Source: Arthrobacter sp. FW305-BF8
GTDB taxonomy: Bacteria > Actinomycetota > Actinomycetes > Actinomycetales > Micrococcaceae
Direction: 5' to 3'
Length of the DNA: 64,000 nt
NCBI RefSeq assembly: GCF_021789315.1
Contig: NZ_CP084561.1
Coordinates: 1,426,001 to 1,490,000, forward strand
Of the stretch, positions 47,117 to 56,190 are shown piece by piece; within the stretch, counting starts at the first letter, position 1, and each line of letters opens with the position of its first letter. A program made the translations under genes and the position numbers. The notes under the pieces were generated by a model. It did no database searches and was not told where the DNA came from. It saw only the letters and a list, made by a program, of their open reading frames with translations.

Positions 47117-48787
47117 GTGAGCTTGACGCAGCTTGACCGTGTTCCCATCCGCCGGGCCCTGATCTCGGTATACGACAAGACCGGTCTGGAGGAGCTCGCC
47201 AAGGGCCTGCACGCAGCAGGCGTCAAAATTGTTTCCACTGGCTCGACCGCCAAGAAGATCGCCGCGGCCGGCATCCCGGTTCAGGAAGTCGAGGAAGTCA
47301 CCGGGTCCCCCGAGATGCTCGACGGCCGGGTCAAGACCCTGCACCCGCGCGTCCACGGCGGCATCCTCGCCGACCGTCGCGTCCCCGCCCACATGGAGAC
47401 CCTCGCCACGATGGAGATCGAGGCCTTCGACCTCGTCGTGGTGAACCTCTACCCGTTCGTGGAGACGGTCAGGTCCGGCGCCGCGCAGGACGACGTCGTG
47501 GAGCAGATCGACATCGGAGGCCCCGCCATGGTGCGCTCCGCAGCAAAGAACCACGCCGCCGTCACCATCGTGGTGGACCCGACGTTCTACGGCGACGTGG
47601 TCCGCGCCGCCGCCGAGGGCGGCTTCGACCTCAAGACCCGCCGCCGGCTCGCCGCGAAGGCGTTCGCGCACACCGCCACGTACGACACCGCTGTGGCCAC
47701 CTGGACCGCCAGCCAGTTCCTGGACGAGGACGGCGACGGCGTCATCGACTGGCCCGCCTACGCCGGCCTCGCCCTGGAACGCTCCGAGGTGCTGCGCTAC
47801 GGCGAGAACCCCCACCAGCAGGCCGCGCTCTACGTGGACAAGGCAGCCCCCGCGGGCATCGCCCAGGCTGACCAGATCCACGGCAAGGCCATGAGCTACA
47901 ACAACTTCGTGGACGCCGATGCAGCACTGCGCGCCGCCTACGACTTCGCCGAGCCCGCCGTGGCCATCATCAAGCACGCCAACCCCTGCGGTGTGGCCGT
48001 GGCATCCGCCGGCGCCGTCGACCCGATCGCCGATGCCCATGCCAAGGCCCACGCCTGCGACCCCGTCTCCGCGTTCGGCGGTGTCATCGCGGCCAACCGC
48101 ACGGTCACTGCCGGCATGGCCCAGACCGTGGCCGGCATCTTCACCGAGGTGGTCATCGCCCCCGGCTTCGAGCCCGAGGCCGTGGAGATCCTCTCCAAGA
48201 AAAAGAACATCCGCCTGCTGTCCCTCCCCGAGGGCTACGGCCGCTACCCGGCGGAAATCCGCCAGGTCTCCGGCGGCGTCCTGGTGCAGATCACCGATAA
48301 GGTGGACGCCGACGGCGACAACCCCGCCAACTGGACGCTTGCCGCCGGGGAAGCAGCCGACGACGCCACGCTGGCCGACCTCGCCTTCGCCTGGACCGCC
48401 TGCCGCGCCGCCAAGTCCAACGCGATCCTGCTCGCCTCCAACGGCGCCGCAGTGGGCATCGGCATGGGCCAGGTCAACCGCCTGGACTCCTGCAAGCTCG
48501 CCGTCGAGCGGGCCAACACGCTGGGCGTGCAGGTTGAGTCCAACGTGGACGGTGCCGGCGGCGCCTCCAACGCCGATGCGAGTGGGGCTCCCGCCCGTGC
48601 CCGCGGCGCGGTGGCTGCCTCCGACGCGTTCTTCCCGTTCGCCGACGGCCTGCAGATCCTGATCGACGCCGGCGTGCGGGCTGTGGTGCAGCCCGGCGGC
48701 TCGGTCCGTGACGAGGAAGTCATCGCCGCGGCCAACGCTGCGGGCATCACCATGTACTTCACCGGCGCCCGCCACTTCTTCCACTAA
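47117..48787 (+). CDS. purH: bifunctional AICAR transformylase/IMP cyclohydrolase
   Basis: The 556-residue protein has both domains. The N-terminal cyclohydrolase (1-200) carries STGSTAKKIAAAGIPVQEVE and GRVKTLHPRVHGGIL. The C-terminal formyltransferase carries the catalytic KHANPCGVAV segment (Lys-His) and ends DAFFPFADGLQILID, then VVQPGGSVRDEEVI and TMYFTGARHFFH, the classical PurH C-terminus. It catalyses the last two steps of IMP synthesis. The start is GTG 47117 with GACGGAGA upstream. A CGACGGCGG-type hairpin follows. Confidence 0.96.
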   Translation: MSLTQLDRVPIRRALISVYDKTGLEELAKGLHAAGVKIVSTGSTAKKIAAAGIPVQEVEEVTGSPEMLDGRVKTLHPRVHGGILADRRVPAHMETLATMEIEAFDLVVVNLYPFVETVRSGAAQDDVVEQIDIGGPAMVRSAAKNHAAVTIVVDPTFYGDVVRAAAEGGFDLKTRRRLAAKAFAHTATYDTAVATWTASQFLDEDGDGVIDWPAYAGLALERSEVLRYGENPHQQAALYVDKAAPAGIAQADQIHGKAMSYNNFVDADAALRAAYDFAEPAVAIIKHANPCGVAVASAGAVDPIADAHAKAHACDPVSAFGGVIAANRTVTAGMAQTVAGIFTEVVIAPGFEPEAVEILSKKKNIRLLSLPEGYGRYPAEIRQVSGGVLVQITDKVDADGDNPANWTLAAGEAADDATLADLAFAWTACRAAKSNAILLASNGAAVGIGMGQVNRLDSCKLAVERANTLGVQVESNVDGAGGASNADASGAPARARGAVAASDAFFPFADGLQILIDAGVRAVVQPGGSVRDEEVIAAANAAGITMYFTGARHFFH

Positions 48788-48832
48788 CCTCGCTGCGCTC
48801 GGCCAGGGAACCCGGGCGGAGTGGGCTTAAAG

Positions 48833-48874
48833 CCCGACGGCGGCTGCCCCCTTAAGGGGACGGCCGCCGTCGGG
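48833..48874. terminator. 12-bp hairpin with CGACGGCGG arm after purH
   Basis: CCCGACGGCGGC (48833-48844) pairs perfectly with GCCGCCGTCGGG (48863-48874), and the loop contains CCCCTTAAGGGG, itself palindromic. It separates purH from the convergent small ORF at 48887. Confidence 0.7.
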
Positions 48875-48886
48875 TATTAACTTGCT

Positions 48887-49063
48887 TTAGCTTTCTTCCG
48901 TTTCCTCCTGAGCCGGCAGCCGGATGTCCCTGGGGACGGCTTCGGCCATGCGTTCCGGTGTCCAGTAGGCCAGGATCTCCTCGGGCGCCTGGCTGATGCT
49001 GTGGCTTACCTCAGCGTCGTCAGTGCTGCCCGCGTCGTCCTCATTTGCTCTGTGCATTGTCAT
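48887..49063 (-). CDS. 58-aa protein with YWTPERM motif, overlapping the protease gene
   Basis: ATG 49063 (GAAGGT upstream) opens a 58-codon frame, too short for many gene callers. It reads MTMHRANEDD AGSTDDAEVS and then QAPEEILAYWTPERMAEAVP; YWTPERM is at 33-39. The same motif followed by xxA(L/V)PxD(V/I) occurs at 54-68 of the upstream protease, in its propeptide. The gene overlaps the protease end by 23 bp in another frame, so expression is probably coupled. It has no signal peptide. A free propeptide-like protein could help fold or inhibit the protease or a relative; this is inference. An internal ATG at 49057 is an alternative start. Confidence 0.6.
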   Translation of the reverse strand: MTMHRANEDDAGSTDDAEVSHSISQAPEEILAYWTPERMAEAVPRDIRLPAQEETEES

Positions 49064-50042
49064 AGACCTTCATGATGGTCGAGCCCCAGAACGGCCCGAA
49101 CATCGTGGTGGAACGCGTTCCATACCCGTAGCTGTTGATCGAGTTCTGGAAGCCGTCGGCCCCACTTTCAGCGTCTTCGTTGCCCTGGGCAAACCAGGGG
49201 CCCCCCGAGGAGCCGCCCGTCATGTCGCAGGGAATGCCCTGGGAGTTGAACTGGGGGTTGATCGTGTCATCCTTGGCCGTGCCTGTGCAGCTGATCAGGG
49301 TCTTGCCGGTGAACGGGGCCGCGGCCGGGTAGCCGTAGGACTTGTATGTCAGCCCCCGGGGCTGGTTGAACTCCACACCGGAAGCACCCACGCTGTCGGC
49401 GAGGCTCTCGCCCGACACCCGGGCCACCACGGCGAAGCCGGTGTCGTACCGGATATCGCCGCCGGAGGTCCAGTTCCGTGGCGCGTGCAACGACCGGGCG
49501 GGCCATTGACCATACGGGGCCAAGCCATTGTCGTAGCCGGGAACAAACACCCAGTTGGTGGCGAAGGCGCCCGGTCCCTCATTAACGCAGTGGCCGGCGG
49601 TGGCCACGAGGCTCTTGTTCTGGGCGGCGACTGAGTTGCCGGAGCAGACGTAGTTGATGCCGGCGAGGGTGAAGAAGACCTTGCCGATGTGGGGCACCGG
49701 TTCTTCGTCTTCGTGCAGGGCTGTGGTTACCGTGGTCTGCGCGGCCGTACCGGCGATTCTCCTGGGCGCTCCCGTTGCAACGGCAGCCGAAGGCGAGGAG
49801 CCTTTATTTTCGTGCCTTGCCACGGCCTTGACGGCCAGCACATCGCCGGGAAGGGCGGCGCGCATGCGCTCGGGCGTCCAGTAGCCCTGCGGGCTGGACA
49901 CGGGGGTGCTGGCAACCTGCAGCTGGGTTGCATCCTGCGACGTTGCAGAAGAGGCTGCAGCGCCGCCGATGGCGCTCACTACCAGCAGCAAGCCCGTGGA
50001 GAGGCTCACGAGGCTGCCAGCCAGAGTCTTTTTGCTCGTCAT
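49041..50042 (-). CDS. secreted trypsin-like serine protease with propeptide
   Basis: The 333-residue protein has a signal peptide (GSLVSLSTGLLLVVSAIGGA, cleavage near AAA) and a propeptide with GYWTPERMRAALPGDV (53-68). The mature S1/glutamyl-endopeptidase-like domain follows, with a catalytic triad in VATAGHC (His151), RYDTGFAVV (Asp200) and GGSSGGPW (Ser279). Cys152 may pair with an early Cys in NYVCSGN. Substrate specificity is uncertain, though the TGGSSGGP context resembles Glu- or Asp-directed proteases. The gene overlaps the 58-aa ORF by 23 bp. The upstream region to icd is divergent. Confidence 0.9.
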   Translation of the reverse strand: MTSKKTLAGSLVSLSTGLLLVVSAIGGAAASSATSQDATQLQVASTPVSSPQGYWTPERMRAALPGDVLAVKAVARHENKGSSPSAAVATGAPRRIAGTAAQTTVTTALHEDEEPVPHIGKVFFTLAGINYVCSGNSVAAQNKSLVATAGHCVNEGPGAFATNWVFVPGYDNGLAPYGQWPARSLHAPRNWTSGGDIRYDTGFAVVARVSGESLADSVGASGVEFNQPRGLTYKSYGYPAAAPFTGKTLISCTGTAKDDTINPQFNSQGIPCDMTGGSSGGPWFAQGNEDAESGADGFQNSINSYGYGTRSTTMFGPFWGSTIMKVYDNAQSK

Positions 50043-50415
50043 TTGCGGTCCTACCTATCAGGTGGGGCGGGCCCGGGAGGCACGCCGGGTGACTGATTGA
50101 CCTACCCGGGGATGACAAGCTCGGTTAGTACGATTCAAGTTTTCTTGCCAGGTAGGGGTGGTACTGATCTGCCCCTGCCGCAAGGGGTTCCAACTCAGTT
50201 CAGCCGCCGAAGCGGTATTCCTTTATGAGAGAAAGATTAGAGCCCCACCGCGCCGGGGACAATGGATAGTGTGGCGAAAGACACAGGAACGGGGGTAATT
50301 CAAGGGCATCCGGCCCTCCGGTTGAGGTTCAACCGGTTCACCTCGGGTAAGTTAAAGGTTGGTGAAATAGACCGGAATACCAGATACAAGCCGACCTTCA
50401 GGGAGACGCCCGAGC
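50043..50415. promoter_or_regulatory. divergent region upstream of icd with a small palindrome
   Basis: No gene is seen in these 373 bp; an open frame from 50262 overlaps icd and lacks support. CCGGTTGA-GGT-TCAACCGG (50318-50336) is a perfect 8-bp inverted repeat 80 bp before the icd start and is a possible operator. The promoters for icd and the protease must lie here, but no clear -35/-10 pair is evident. Confidence 0.4.
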
Positions 50416-52635
50416 ATGGCCAAAATTATCTATACCCACACCGACGAAGCGCCAATGCTGGCAACCTATTCGTTCCTGCCGATCATTGAGGCGTTCGCGT
50501 CCACGGCAGGTGTGCAGGTGGAGACCCGCGACATTTCGCTGGCCGGCCGCATCATCGCCGTCTTCGGCGATTACCTCACTGCAGAGCAGCAGATCGGCGA
50601 CGCCCTGGCTGAACTTGGTGAACTGGCGAAGAAGCCGGAAGCCAACATCATCAAGCTGCCCAACATCAGCGCTTCCGTGCCGCAGCTGAAGGCCGCCATT
50701 GCCGAGCTTCAGTCCCAGGGCTACAAGCTGCCGGATTACCCGGACAACCCGACGTCCGACGAAGAGACCGCCATCCGGTCCCGCTACGACAAGATCAAGG
50801 GCTCCGCCGTGAACCCGGTCCTGCGTGAAGGCAACTCGGACCGCCGCGCACCGCTGTCGGTCAAGAACTACGCCCGCCAGAACCCGCACTCCATGGGTGC
50901 CTGGACCCCGGAGTCCAAGACCAACGTGGCACACATGGACGCCAACGACTTCCGCGCCAACGAGAAGTCCGTGGTGGTCCCCGCCGACGGCACCATCGAA
51001 ATCCAGCTGGTCCGCGAGGACGGCACGGTCAAGGTCCTGAAGAAGGCCTTCCCGGTCCTTGCCGGCGAGGTCATCGACGGCACCGTGATGCGCGCCGCCG
51101 CCCTGGACGAATTCCTGGCAGCACAGGTAGCCCGCGCCAAGGAAGAGGGCGTGCTCTTCTCCGCACACCTGAAGGCCACCATGATGAAGGTCTCCGACCC
51201 GATCATCTTCGGCCACGTGGTCAAGGCTTACTTCTCCGAGCTGTTCGACACCTACGGCAAGCAGCTCGCCGCGGCCGGGCTCAGCCCCAACAACGGCCTT
51301 GCTTCCATCCTCAGCGGACTGGACGAGCTGCCCGAGGACGTCCGTGAAGGTGTCCAGGCCGCCATCAAGAAGGGCCTCGAAGAAGGCCCCGCGATCGCCA
51401 TGGTCGACTCTGACAAGGGCATCACCAACCTGCACGTCCCCAGCGACGTTATCGTGGACGCCTCCATGCCCGCCATGATCCGCAGCTCCGGCCACATGTG
51501 GGGCCCGGACGGTCAGGAAGCCGACACCCTGGCTGTCCTCCCGGATAGCTCCTACGCCGGCATCTACCAGGTTGTCCTCGACGACTGCCGTGCCAACGGC
51601 GCCTTCGACCCCACCACCATGGGCACTGTCCCGAACGTCGGCCTCATGGCCCAGGCAGCAGAAGAGTATGGCAGCCACGACAAGACCTTCGAGGCCCAGG
51701 TCCCCGGCAAGATCCAGGTGGTCGACGGCGCCGGCACTGTCCTGATCGAACACGAAGTTGCCCCGGGCGACATCTGGCGTGCCTGCCAGACCAAGGACCT
51801 GCCCATCCGCGATTGGGTGAAGCTGGCCGTAAACCGCGCCCGCGCGTCCCAGACCCCGGCTGTCTTCTGGCTCGACGAGACCCGTGCGCACGACGCCAAG
51901 CTCATCGAGAAGGTCCGCGAATACCTGCAGGAGCACGACACCGAGGGCCTGCAGATCGAGATCCTGTCCCCGGTGAAGGCCACCGCTTTCACCCTCGAGC
52001 GCATCCGCAAGGGCGAGGACACCATCTCCGTCACCGGCAACGTGCTCCGCGACTACCTCACGGACCTCTTCCCGATCCTGGAGTTGGGCACCAGCGCCAA
52101 GATGCTGTCCATCGTTCCGCTGATCAACGGCGGCGGGCTCTTCGAGACCGGTGCCGGCGGCTCCGCTCCGAAGCACGTCCAGCAGCTGCTGAAGGAGAAC
52201 CACCTGCGCTGGGACAGCCTGGGTGAATTCCTGGCCCTGGCCGTCAGCTTCGAACACCTGGCCAACACCACGGACAACGCCCGCGCGCAGGTCCTGGCCG
52301 ACACCCTGGACCGCGCCACCGGCACGTTCCTGCTCGAGAACAAGTCCCCGAGTCGCAAGGCCGGCGAGATCGACAACCGGGGCAGCCACTACTACCTGGC
52401 GCAGTACTGGGCACAGGAGCTCGCCAAGCAGACCGAGGACGCCGAGCTGGCAGCCTCCTTCGCATCGGTTGCCGACGCGCTGACCTCCAACGAGGAGGCC
52501 ATCGTTTCCGAACTCCTGGGCGCACAGGGCCAGCCGGTGGACATCGGCGGTTACTACCGCCCGGACGCCGAGAAGGCCGCGGCCGTCATGCGGCCGTCCG
52601 CGACGCTCAACAAGATCGTTGCCAGCCTGAGCTGA
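50416..52635 (+). CDS. icd: NADP-dependent isocitrate dehydrogenase, monomeric type
   Basis: The 739-residue length is diagnostic for the monomeric class of IDH, which converts isocitrate to 2-oxoglutarate with NADP in the TCA cycle. Family sequences are present: IIYTHTDEAPMLATYSFLPI at the start, GNSDRRAPLSVKNYARQNPH with the Ser/Lys/Asn residues of the isocitrate site, MVDSDKGITNLHVPSDVIVD, and RGSHYYLAQYWAQELAKQ near the C-terminus. GGGAGAC lies before ATG 50416. It is monocistronic, with a strong terminator 38 bp after the stop. Confidence 0.97.
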   Translation: MAKIIYTHTDEAPMLATYSFLPIIEAFASTAGVQVETRDISLAGRIIAVFGDYLTAEQQIGDALAELGELAKKPEANIIKLPNISASVPQLKAAIAELQSQGYKLPDYPDNPTSDEETAIRSRYDKIKGSAVNPVLREGNSDRRAPLSVKNYARQNPHSMGAWTPESKTNVAHMDANDFRANEKSVVVPADGTIEIQLVREDGTVKVLKKAFPVLAGEVIDGTVMRAAALDEFLAAQVARAKEEGVLFSAHLKATMMKVSDPIIFGHVVKAYFSELFDTYGKQLAAAGLSPNNGLASILSGLDELPEDVREGVQAAIKKGLEEGPAIAMVDSDKGITNLHVPSDVIVDASMPAMIRSSGHMWGPDGQEADTLAVLPDSSYAGIYQVVLDDCRANGAFDPTTMGTVPNVGLMAQAAEEYGSHDKTFEAQVPGKIQVVDGAGTVLIEHEVAPGDIWRACQTKDLPIRDWVKLAVNRARASQTPAVFWLDETRAHDAKLIEKVREYLQEHDTEGLQIEILSPVKATAFTLERIRKGEDTISVTGNVLRDYLTDLFPILELGTSAKMLSIVPLINGGGLFETGAGGSAPKHVQQLLKENHLRWDSLGEFLALAVSFEHLANTTDNARAQVLADTLDRATGTFLLENKSPSRKAGEIDNRGSHYYLAQYWAQELAKQTEDAELAASFASVADALTSNEEAIVSELLGAQGQPVDIGGYYRPDAEKAAAVMRPSATLNKIVASLS

Positions 52636-52672
52636 GTCTGTGGCCTTGGCTGAGTCTCCAAGCTGAACAGTG

Positions 52673-52710
52673 GAAGCGCCCCGCCACTCATTTGGGTGGC
52701 GGGGCGCTTC
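52673..52710 (+). terminator. 15-bp perfect terminator after icd
   Basis: GAAGCGCCCCGCCAC-TCATTTGG-GTGGCGGGGCGCTTC followed by TTTGTT, a classic rho-independent terminator. The convergent SRPBCC gene ends 44 bp further and may also be terminated here. Confidence 0.9.
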
Positions 52711-52753
52711 TTTGTTGCCGGGGTTGCCGGGGCTGCCGGCGGGGGAGTGTGAC

Positions 52754-53650
52754 CTACCGGTCGGGAATGTCGTCGCGGCGCGTGTCCGTGTGCCGGGTTT
52801 CATTCCGCGGCTCGCCGGTTTCCTCGTCACCGTACGGTGCGTCGACCGCCATGTCAGGGTCGGTGCTAACGGGCCGCTCCGTTGCCGAGGCGTCGTAGGC
52901 GTCGCCTGATTCGTAGCTGCGGCCCGGGACCGCGTCCATGCCGGCACCCTCGGAGTAGCCGGTGCTGGCACCCGGGTCGCCGTTGCCGCCTGCCGCTGTG
53001 GCACCCCACGTTCCTGTCTCCCTGTCTGCTCCGACGGCTCCCGCTCCGACGCCGGCTCCCGTCGCTCCCGCTGCTCCGGCTCCTACACCGGCTCCCGCCG
53101 CCGTCGTACCCGGCGCTCCTGTTCCGACGCCGCCGGTTCCGGTTCCGGTTCCGGCTCCCGCGCCGGCCGCCGTCGAACCCGCATCACCTTCTACCTCGCC
53201 ACCGCTGACGCTTTCACGCCAGGCGCCGGTTTCCGTGTCGCGTTCCTCGATGAACTTCTTGAACTTCCTCAGGTCCGAGGCGACCTGCCGGGAATCGAGT
53301 CCGGTGGCTGCACCGAGCTTCTCCATCGCCGATTCGGGCTCCCACGTCAGCTCGACGTTCACCTTGGTTTCGTTGGCGCCCAGGGACTCGAACCATACAG
53401 TGCCGGCGTTGCGGGGCTCGTTGAGGCTCTCCCACGTGACGCGCTGGTCTGGCTCCTGGACGGTGATCTGGGCGTCGTACTCGCGCTTCACACCGGCGAT
53501 GCTGGTTTCGAAATGAACGGTGGTGTCGTCGAGCTGGCGGACGGCGTCGACGCCGCTCATAAAGTTGGGGAAATCCTCAAACTGGGTCCATTGGTTATAG
53601 GCCTGGCGTACGGGGACATCGACGGTGATCGATTCCTGGACAGTTGCCAT
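52754..53650 (-). CDS. SRPBCC-family (cyclase/dehydrase-like) protein with disordered Gly/Ala tail
   Basis: Residues 1-145 form an SRPBCC/START-like domain: ESITVDVPVRQAYNQWTQFE, then FPNFMSGVDAVRQLDD, GVKREYDAQITVQEPDQRVT and VNVELTWEPESAMEKLGAAT. After WRESVSGG the sequence becomes low complexity, rich in Gly/Ala/Thr (about 165-240, with GAGAGTGTGTGGVGTGAPG), and ends in a charged tail. The domain binds hydrophobic ligands or acts as a lipid carrier; a precise role is unknown. The long tail resembles other disordered C-termini in this window and gives the antisense strand long open frames. RBS: AAGGAG upstream of ATG 53650. Confidence 0.85.
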   Translation of the reverse strand: MATVQESITVDVPVRQAYNQWTQFEDFPNFMSGVDAVRQLDDTTVHFETSIAGVKREYDAQITVQEPDQRVTWESLNEPRNAGTVWFESLGANETKVNVELTWEPESAMEKLGAATGLDSRQVASDLRKFKKFIEERDTETGAWRESVSGGEVEGDAGSTAAGAGAGTGTGTGGVGTGAPGTTAAGAGVGAGAAGATGAGVGAGAVGADRETGTWGATAAGGNGDPGASTGYSEGAGMDAVPGRSYESGDAYDASATERPVSTDPDMAVDAPYGDEETGEPRNETRHTDTRRDDIPDR

Positions 53651-53922
53651 GCGTGGTTCACTCCTTCGGCGTACGGGCGGCTGGCCCGTGGTTCTGATTG
53701 CCCTTGTTCGGATGGAACACCTCCAACGTAGCGGGAAGCAGTCGGCATTTGAAGAGCGAAAGTAAGGCTGCTGACTATGAAGCGCAGAAGAGCAAAATGA
53801 CGGACCGCAGTTGTGGGAGGCTACTCGTTTTCATAGGGTGCTAAGCAGGCTTATCTTTCGGTCGGGTGCCCAGCGCCCAGGCCGAGCCCCGCTAGGCCAC
53901 CGCTTCGGAAAGGATCGTCTCT

Positions 53923-56139
53923 GTGCCTGAAGAACCAGTTATCAACATCCCGGGAGCTCCGGCCGGCGAGCAACCCGCCGTCGTCGAACCCACCACCCCG
54001 CGGGAACCGCTGCCGCCCAAACCGGACCAGCAGGGGCCGGAAGCGGTGTCTCCGACCGGCAGCCCCACGGGTGCGCCGGAACACTCCCGTGCGCAGTCCG
54101 GCCAGTACCTGACCACCGCACAGGGGCTCCGGCTCACGGACACGGACCATTCGCTGAAAGCGGGGTCCCGGGGACCGATCCTGCTCCAGGACCACCACCT
54201 GCGGGAGAAGATCACCCACTTCGACCACGAGAGGATTCCCGAGCGCGTGGTGCACGCCCGGGGCGCCGGTGCCCACGGCGTCTTCCGTTCGTACGGCACC
54301 GCCGCCAACATCACCCGCGCAGGCTTCCTTGCCAAGGATGTGGAGACGCCGGTGTTCGTCAGGTTCTCTACAGTCCTGGGCTCGCGCGGGTCCGCCGACA
54401 CCGTGCGCGACACTCGGGGTTTCTCCACCAAGTTCTACACCGACGAGGGAACCTACGACCTCGTGGGCAACAACATTCCCGTGTTCTTCATTCAGGACGG
54501 AATCAAGTTCCCGGACATCGTGCACGCCGCAAAGCCGCATCCGGACCGCGAGATCCCGCAGGCCCAGAGCGCCCATGACACCTTCTGGGACTTCGTGTCC
54601 CTGCACACCGAGGCGCAGGCGCACACCATGTGGAACATGTCCGACCGCGGGATTCCCCGTTCCTACCGGACCATGGAGGGCTTCGGCGTCCACACCTTCC
54701 GCCTGGTTGACGCCGCGGGCGCCACGACGCTCGTCAAGTTCCACTGGAAACCCAAGCAGGGCGTGCACTCCCTGGTCTGGGAGGAGGCCCAGATCATCAA
54801 CGGCATGGATCCGGACTTCCACCGGCGGGACCTGGCCGATGCGATCGAGGCCGGCGCCTACCCGGAGTGGGAGCTGGGCATCCAGACCTTCCCCGACACC
54901 GAGGACCAGATGTTCGAGGGGATCGACCTGCTGGATCCAACAAAGTTTGTGCCCGAGGAGCTGGCTCCCGTCCAGCCGATCGGGCTGATGACGCTCAACG
55001 CCAACCCGGTCAACTACTTCGCGGAAACGGAGCAGGTGGCCTTCCACCCGGGGCACCTCGTTCCGGGCATCGACGTCACCAACGACCCGCTGCTGCAGGT
55101 CCGGCTGTTCTCCTACCTCGACACCCAGATTTCGCGGCTGGGCGGGCCGAACTTCGCGCAGATCCCCATCAACCGTCCGCAGGCTCCGGTGAACGACATG
55201 CTGCGCGACGGCATGCACCAGACCGCCGTCCACGCCGGAGTGGCGCCCTACCGGCCCAACTCCCTCGACGGCGGCTGCCCGTTCAAGGCCGGGGCTGACC
55301 TCGGGGCGTTCGTCGATGTCCCGGAAGCGGTGGCCGAGGCCATCAAGCAGCGGAAGAATCCGGCATCCTTCGACGACCACTACAGCCAGCCGCGGCTGTT
55401 CTTCCGGAGCCTCACGCCGGTGGAGCAGGACCACGTGATCCAGGCCTACACGTTCGAGCTCGGCAAGTGCTACGAGAAGCCGGTCCGTGAGCGCCAGCTG
55501 CTCGCACTGGCAAACATCGACGCCTCACTGTGCGCCGCCGTGGCCCGCGGGCTGGGCATGCCCGCCCCTGACGCCACCGAGGACGTGCCTGACGCCCAGC
55601 CCAGCCCTGCCGTATCCCAGCTGGGAAAGACCTGGCCGGTGGCCGGCCGCGTGGTGGGAATCGTGGCGGACGAGTCCAGTGATCTGGAGGCTGTCCGGGA
55701 CGCCCGCAAGGCGCTCGACGCCGCGGGGATCGTGCCGCTGGTGATCGCACCGTCCGGCGGGACGCTCGGGGGAGAGGCCGACGGCGGGATCCCGGTTCAG
55801 CGGACCTACCTCACCGCCCGCTCCACCGAGTTCGACGCGGTCATCGTGGCAGGATCGGCGGCACCGGCGGACGACGCCGAACAGGGGCTGGACGCGAAGG
55901 CCGGCGAGCCCGGCGCCTCGCTTGATCCCCGCGTCGTGCTGCTGCTGTCGGAGGCGTTCCGCCACGCCAAGGCCATCGGGGCCTGGGGATCCGGCTCCGC
56001 AGGGGTGGATGCGGCCAGCATCCCGGATGACGCGGCCGGCGTGGTGCTCGGCGATGATGCCGGGCAGGTGGTTCCGCAGATCCAGGAGCTGCTGGCTGCC
56101 CACAGGGTGTGGGAGCGTTTCCCGGCAGCTGCTTCCTGA
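53923..56139 (+). CDS. katE: large-subunit catalase HPII
   Basis: The 738-residue size and layout are those of HPII. A Pro-rich N-terminal extension (1-70) precedes the core catalase, with the catalytic His in RVVHARGAGAHGVF, the Asn and active-site region of RFSTVLGSRGSADTVRDTRG, and the heme-ligand Tyr in RLFSYLDTQISRLG. A C-terminal DJ-1/GATase-like domain (about 560-735, VVGIVADESSDLEAVRDARK onward) follows. It removes hydrogen peroxide in the cytoplasm. The start is GTG 53923, preceded by GGAAAGG. The stop codon lies in the first of three short repeats that lead to a terminator shared with the convergent lipoprotein gene. Confidence 0.96.
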   Translation: MPEEPVINIPGAPAGEQPAVVEPTTPREPLPPKPDQQGPEAVSPTGSPTGAPEHSRAQSGQYLTTAQGLRLTDTDHSLKAGSRGPILLQDHHLREKITHFDHERIPERVVHARGAGAHGVFRSYGTAANITRAGFLAKDVETPVFVRFSTVLGSRGSADTVRDTRGFSTKFYTDEGTYDLVGNNIPVFFIQDGIKFPDIVHAAKPHPDREIPQAQSAHDTFWDFVSLHTEAQAHTMWNMSDRGIPRSYRTMEGFGVHTFRLVDAAGATTLVKFHWKPKQGVHSLVWEEAQIINGMDPDFHRRDLADAIEAGAYPEWELGIQTFPDTEDQMFEGIDLLDPTKFVPEELAPVQPIGLMTLNANPVNYFAETEQVAFHPGHLVPGIDVTNDPLLQVRLFSYLDTQISRLGGPNFAQIPINRPQAPVNDMLRDGMHQTAVHAGVAPYRPNSLDGGCPFKAGADLGAFVDVPEAVAEAIKQRKNPASFDDHYSQPRLFFRSLTPVEQDHVIQAYTFELGKCYEKPVRERQLLALANIDASLCAAVARGLGMPAPDATEDVPDAQPSPAVSQLGKTWPVAGRVVGIVADESSDLEAVRDARKALDAAGIVPLVIAPSGGTLGGEADGGIPVQRTYLTARSTEFDAVIVAGSAAPADDAEQGLDAKAGEPGASLDPRVVLLLSEAFRHAKAIGAWGSGSAGVDAASIPDDAAGVVLGDDAGQVVPQIQELLAAHRVWERFPAAAS

Positions 56140-56190
56140 CTGGGGTAAGAAGCTTCCTGATCGGCGGAGAAGCTTCCTGATCGAGTAAGA
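56131..56190. repeat. three short tandem repeats at the katE stop codon
   Basis: GCTTCCTGA occurs at 56131, 56152 and 56172, the last two within the 16-bp direct repeat AGAAGCTTCCTGATCG (56148-56163 and 56168-56183, period 20). The first copy contains the katE TGA. The repeats lead directly into the terminator arm. Confidence 0.75.

Noticed and set aside
45560..48784. 1,074-aa minus-strand open frame covering the MFS gene and the complement of purH
   Set aside because: Only the part from ATG 46912 encodes a recognisable MFS protein with a good ribosome binding site; the upstream part is the antisense of purH.
50262..50489. 75-aa plus-strand frame upstream of icd
   Set aside because: It overlaps the icd start in another frame, has no ribosome binding site and contains a probable operator palindrome.
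50398..53004. 868-aa minus-strand frame opposite icd
   Set aside because: Antisense of a well-conserved enzyme with Gly/Val/Asp-rich low-complexity translation.
53851..55434. 527-aa minus-strand frame opposite katE
   Set aside because: Antisense shadow; katE on the plus strand carries all catalase motifs.
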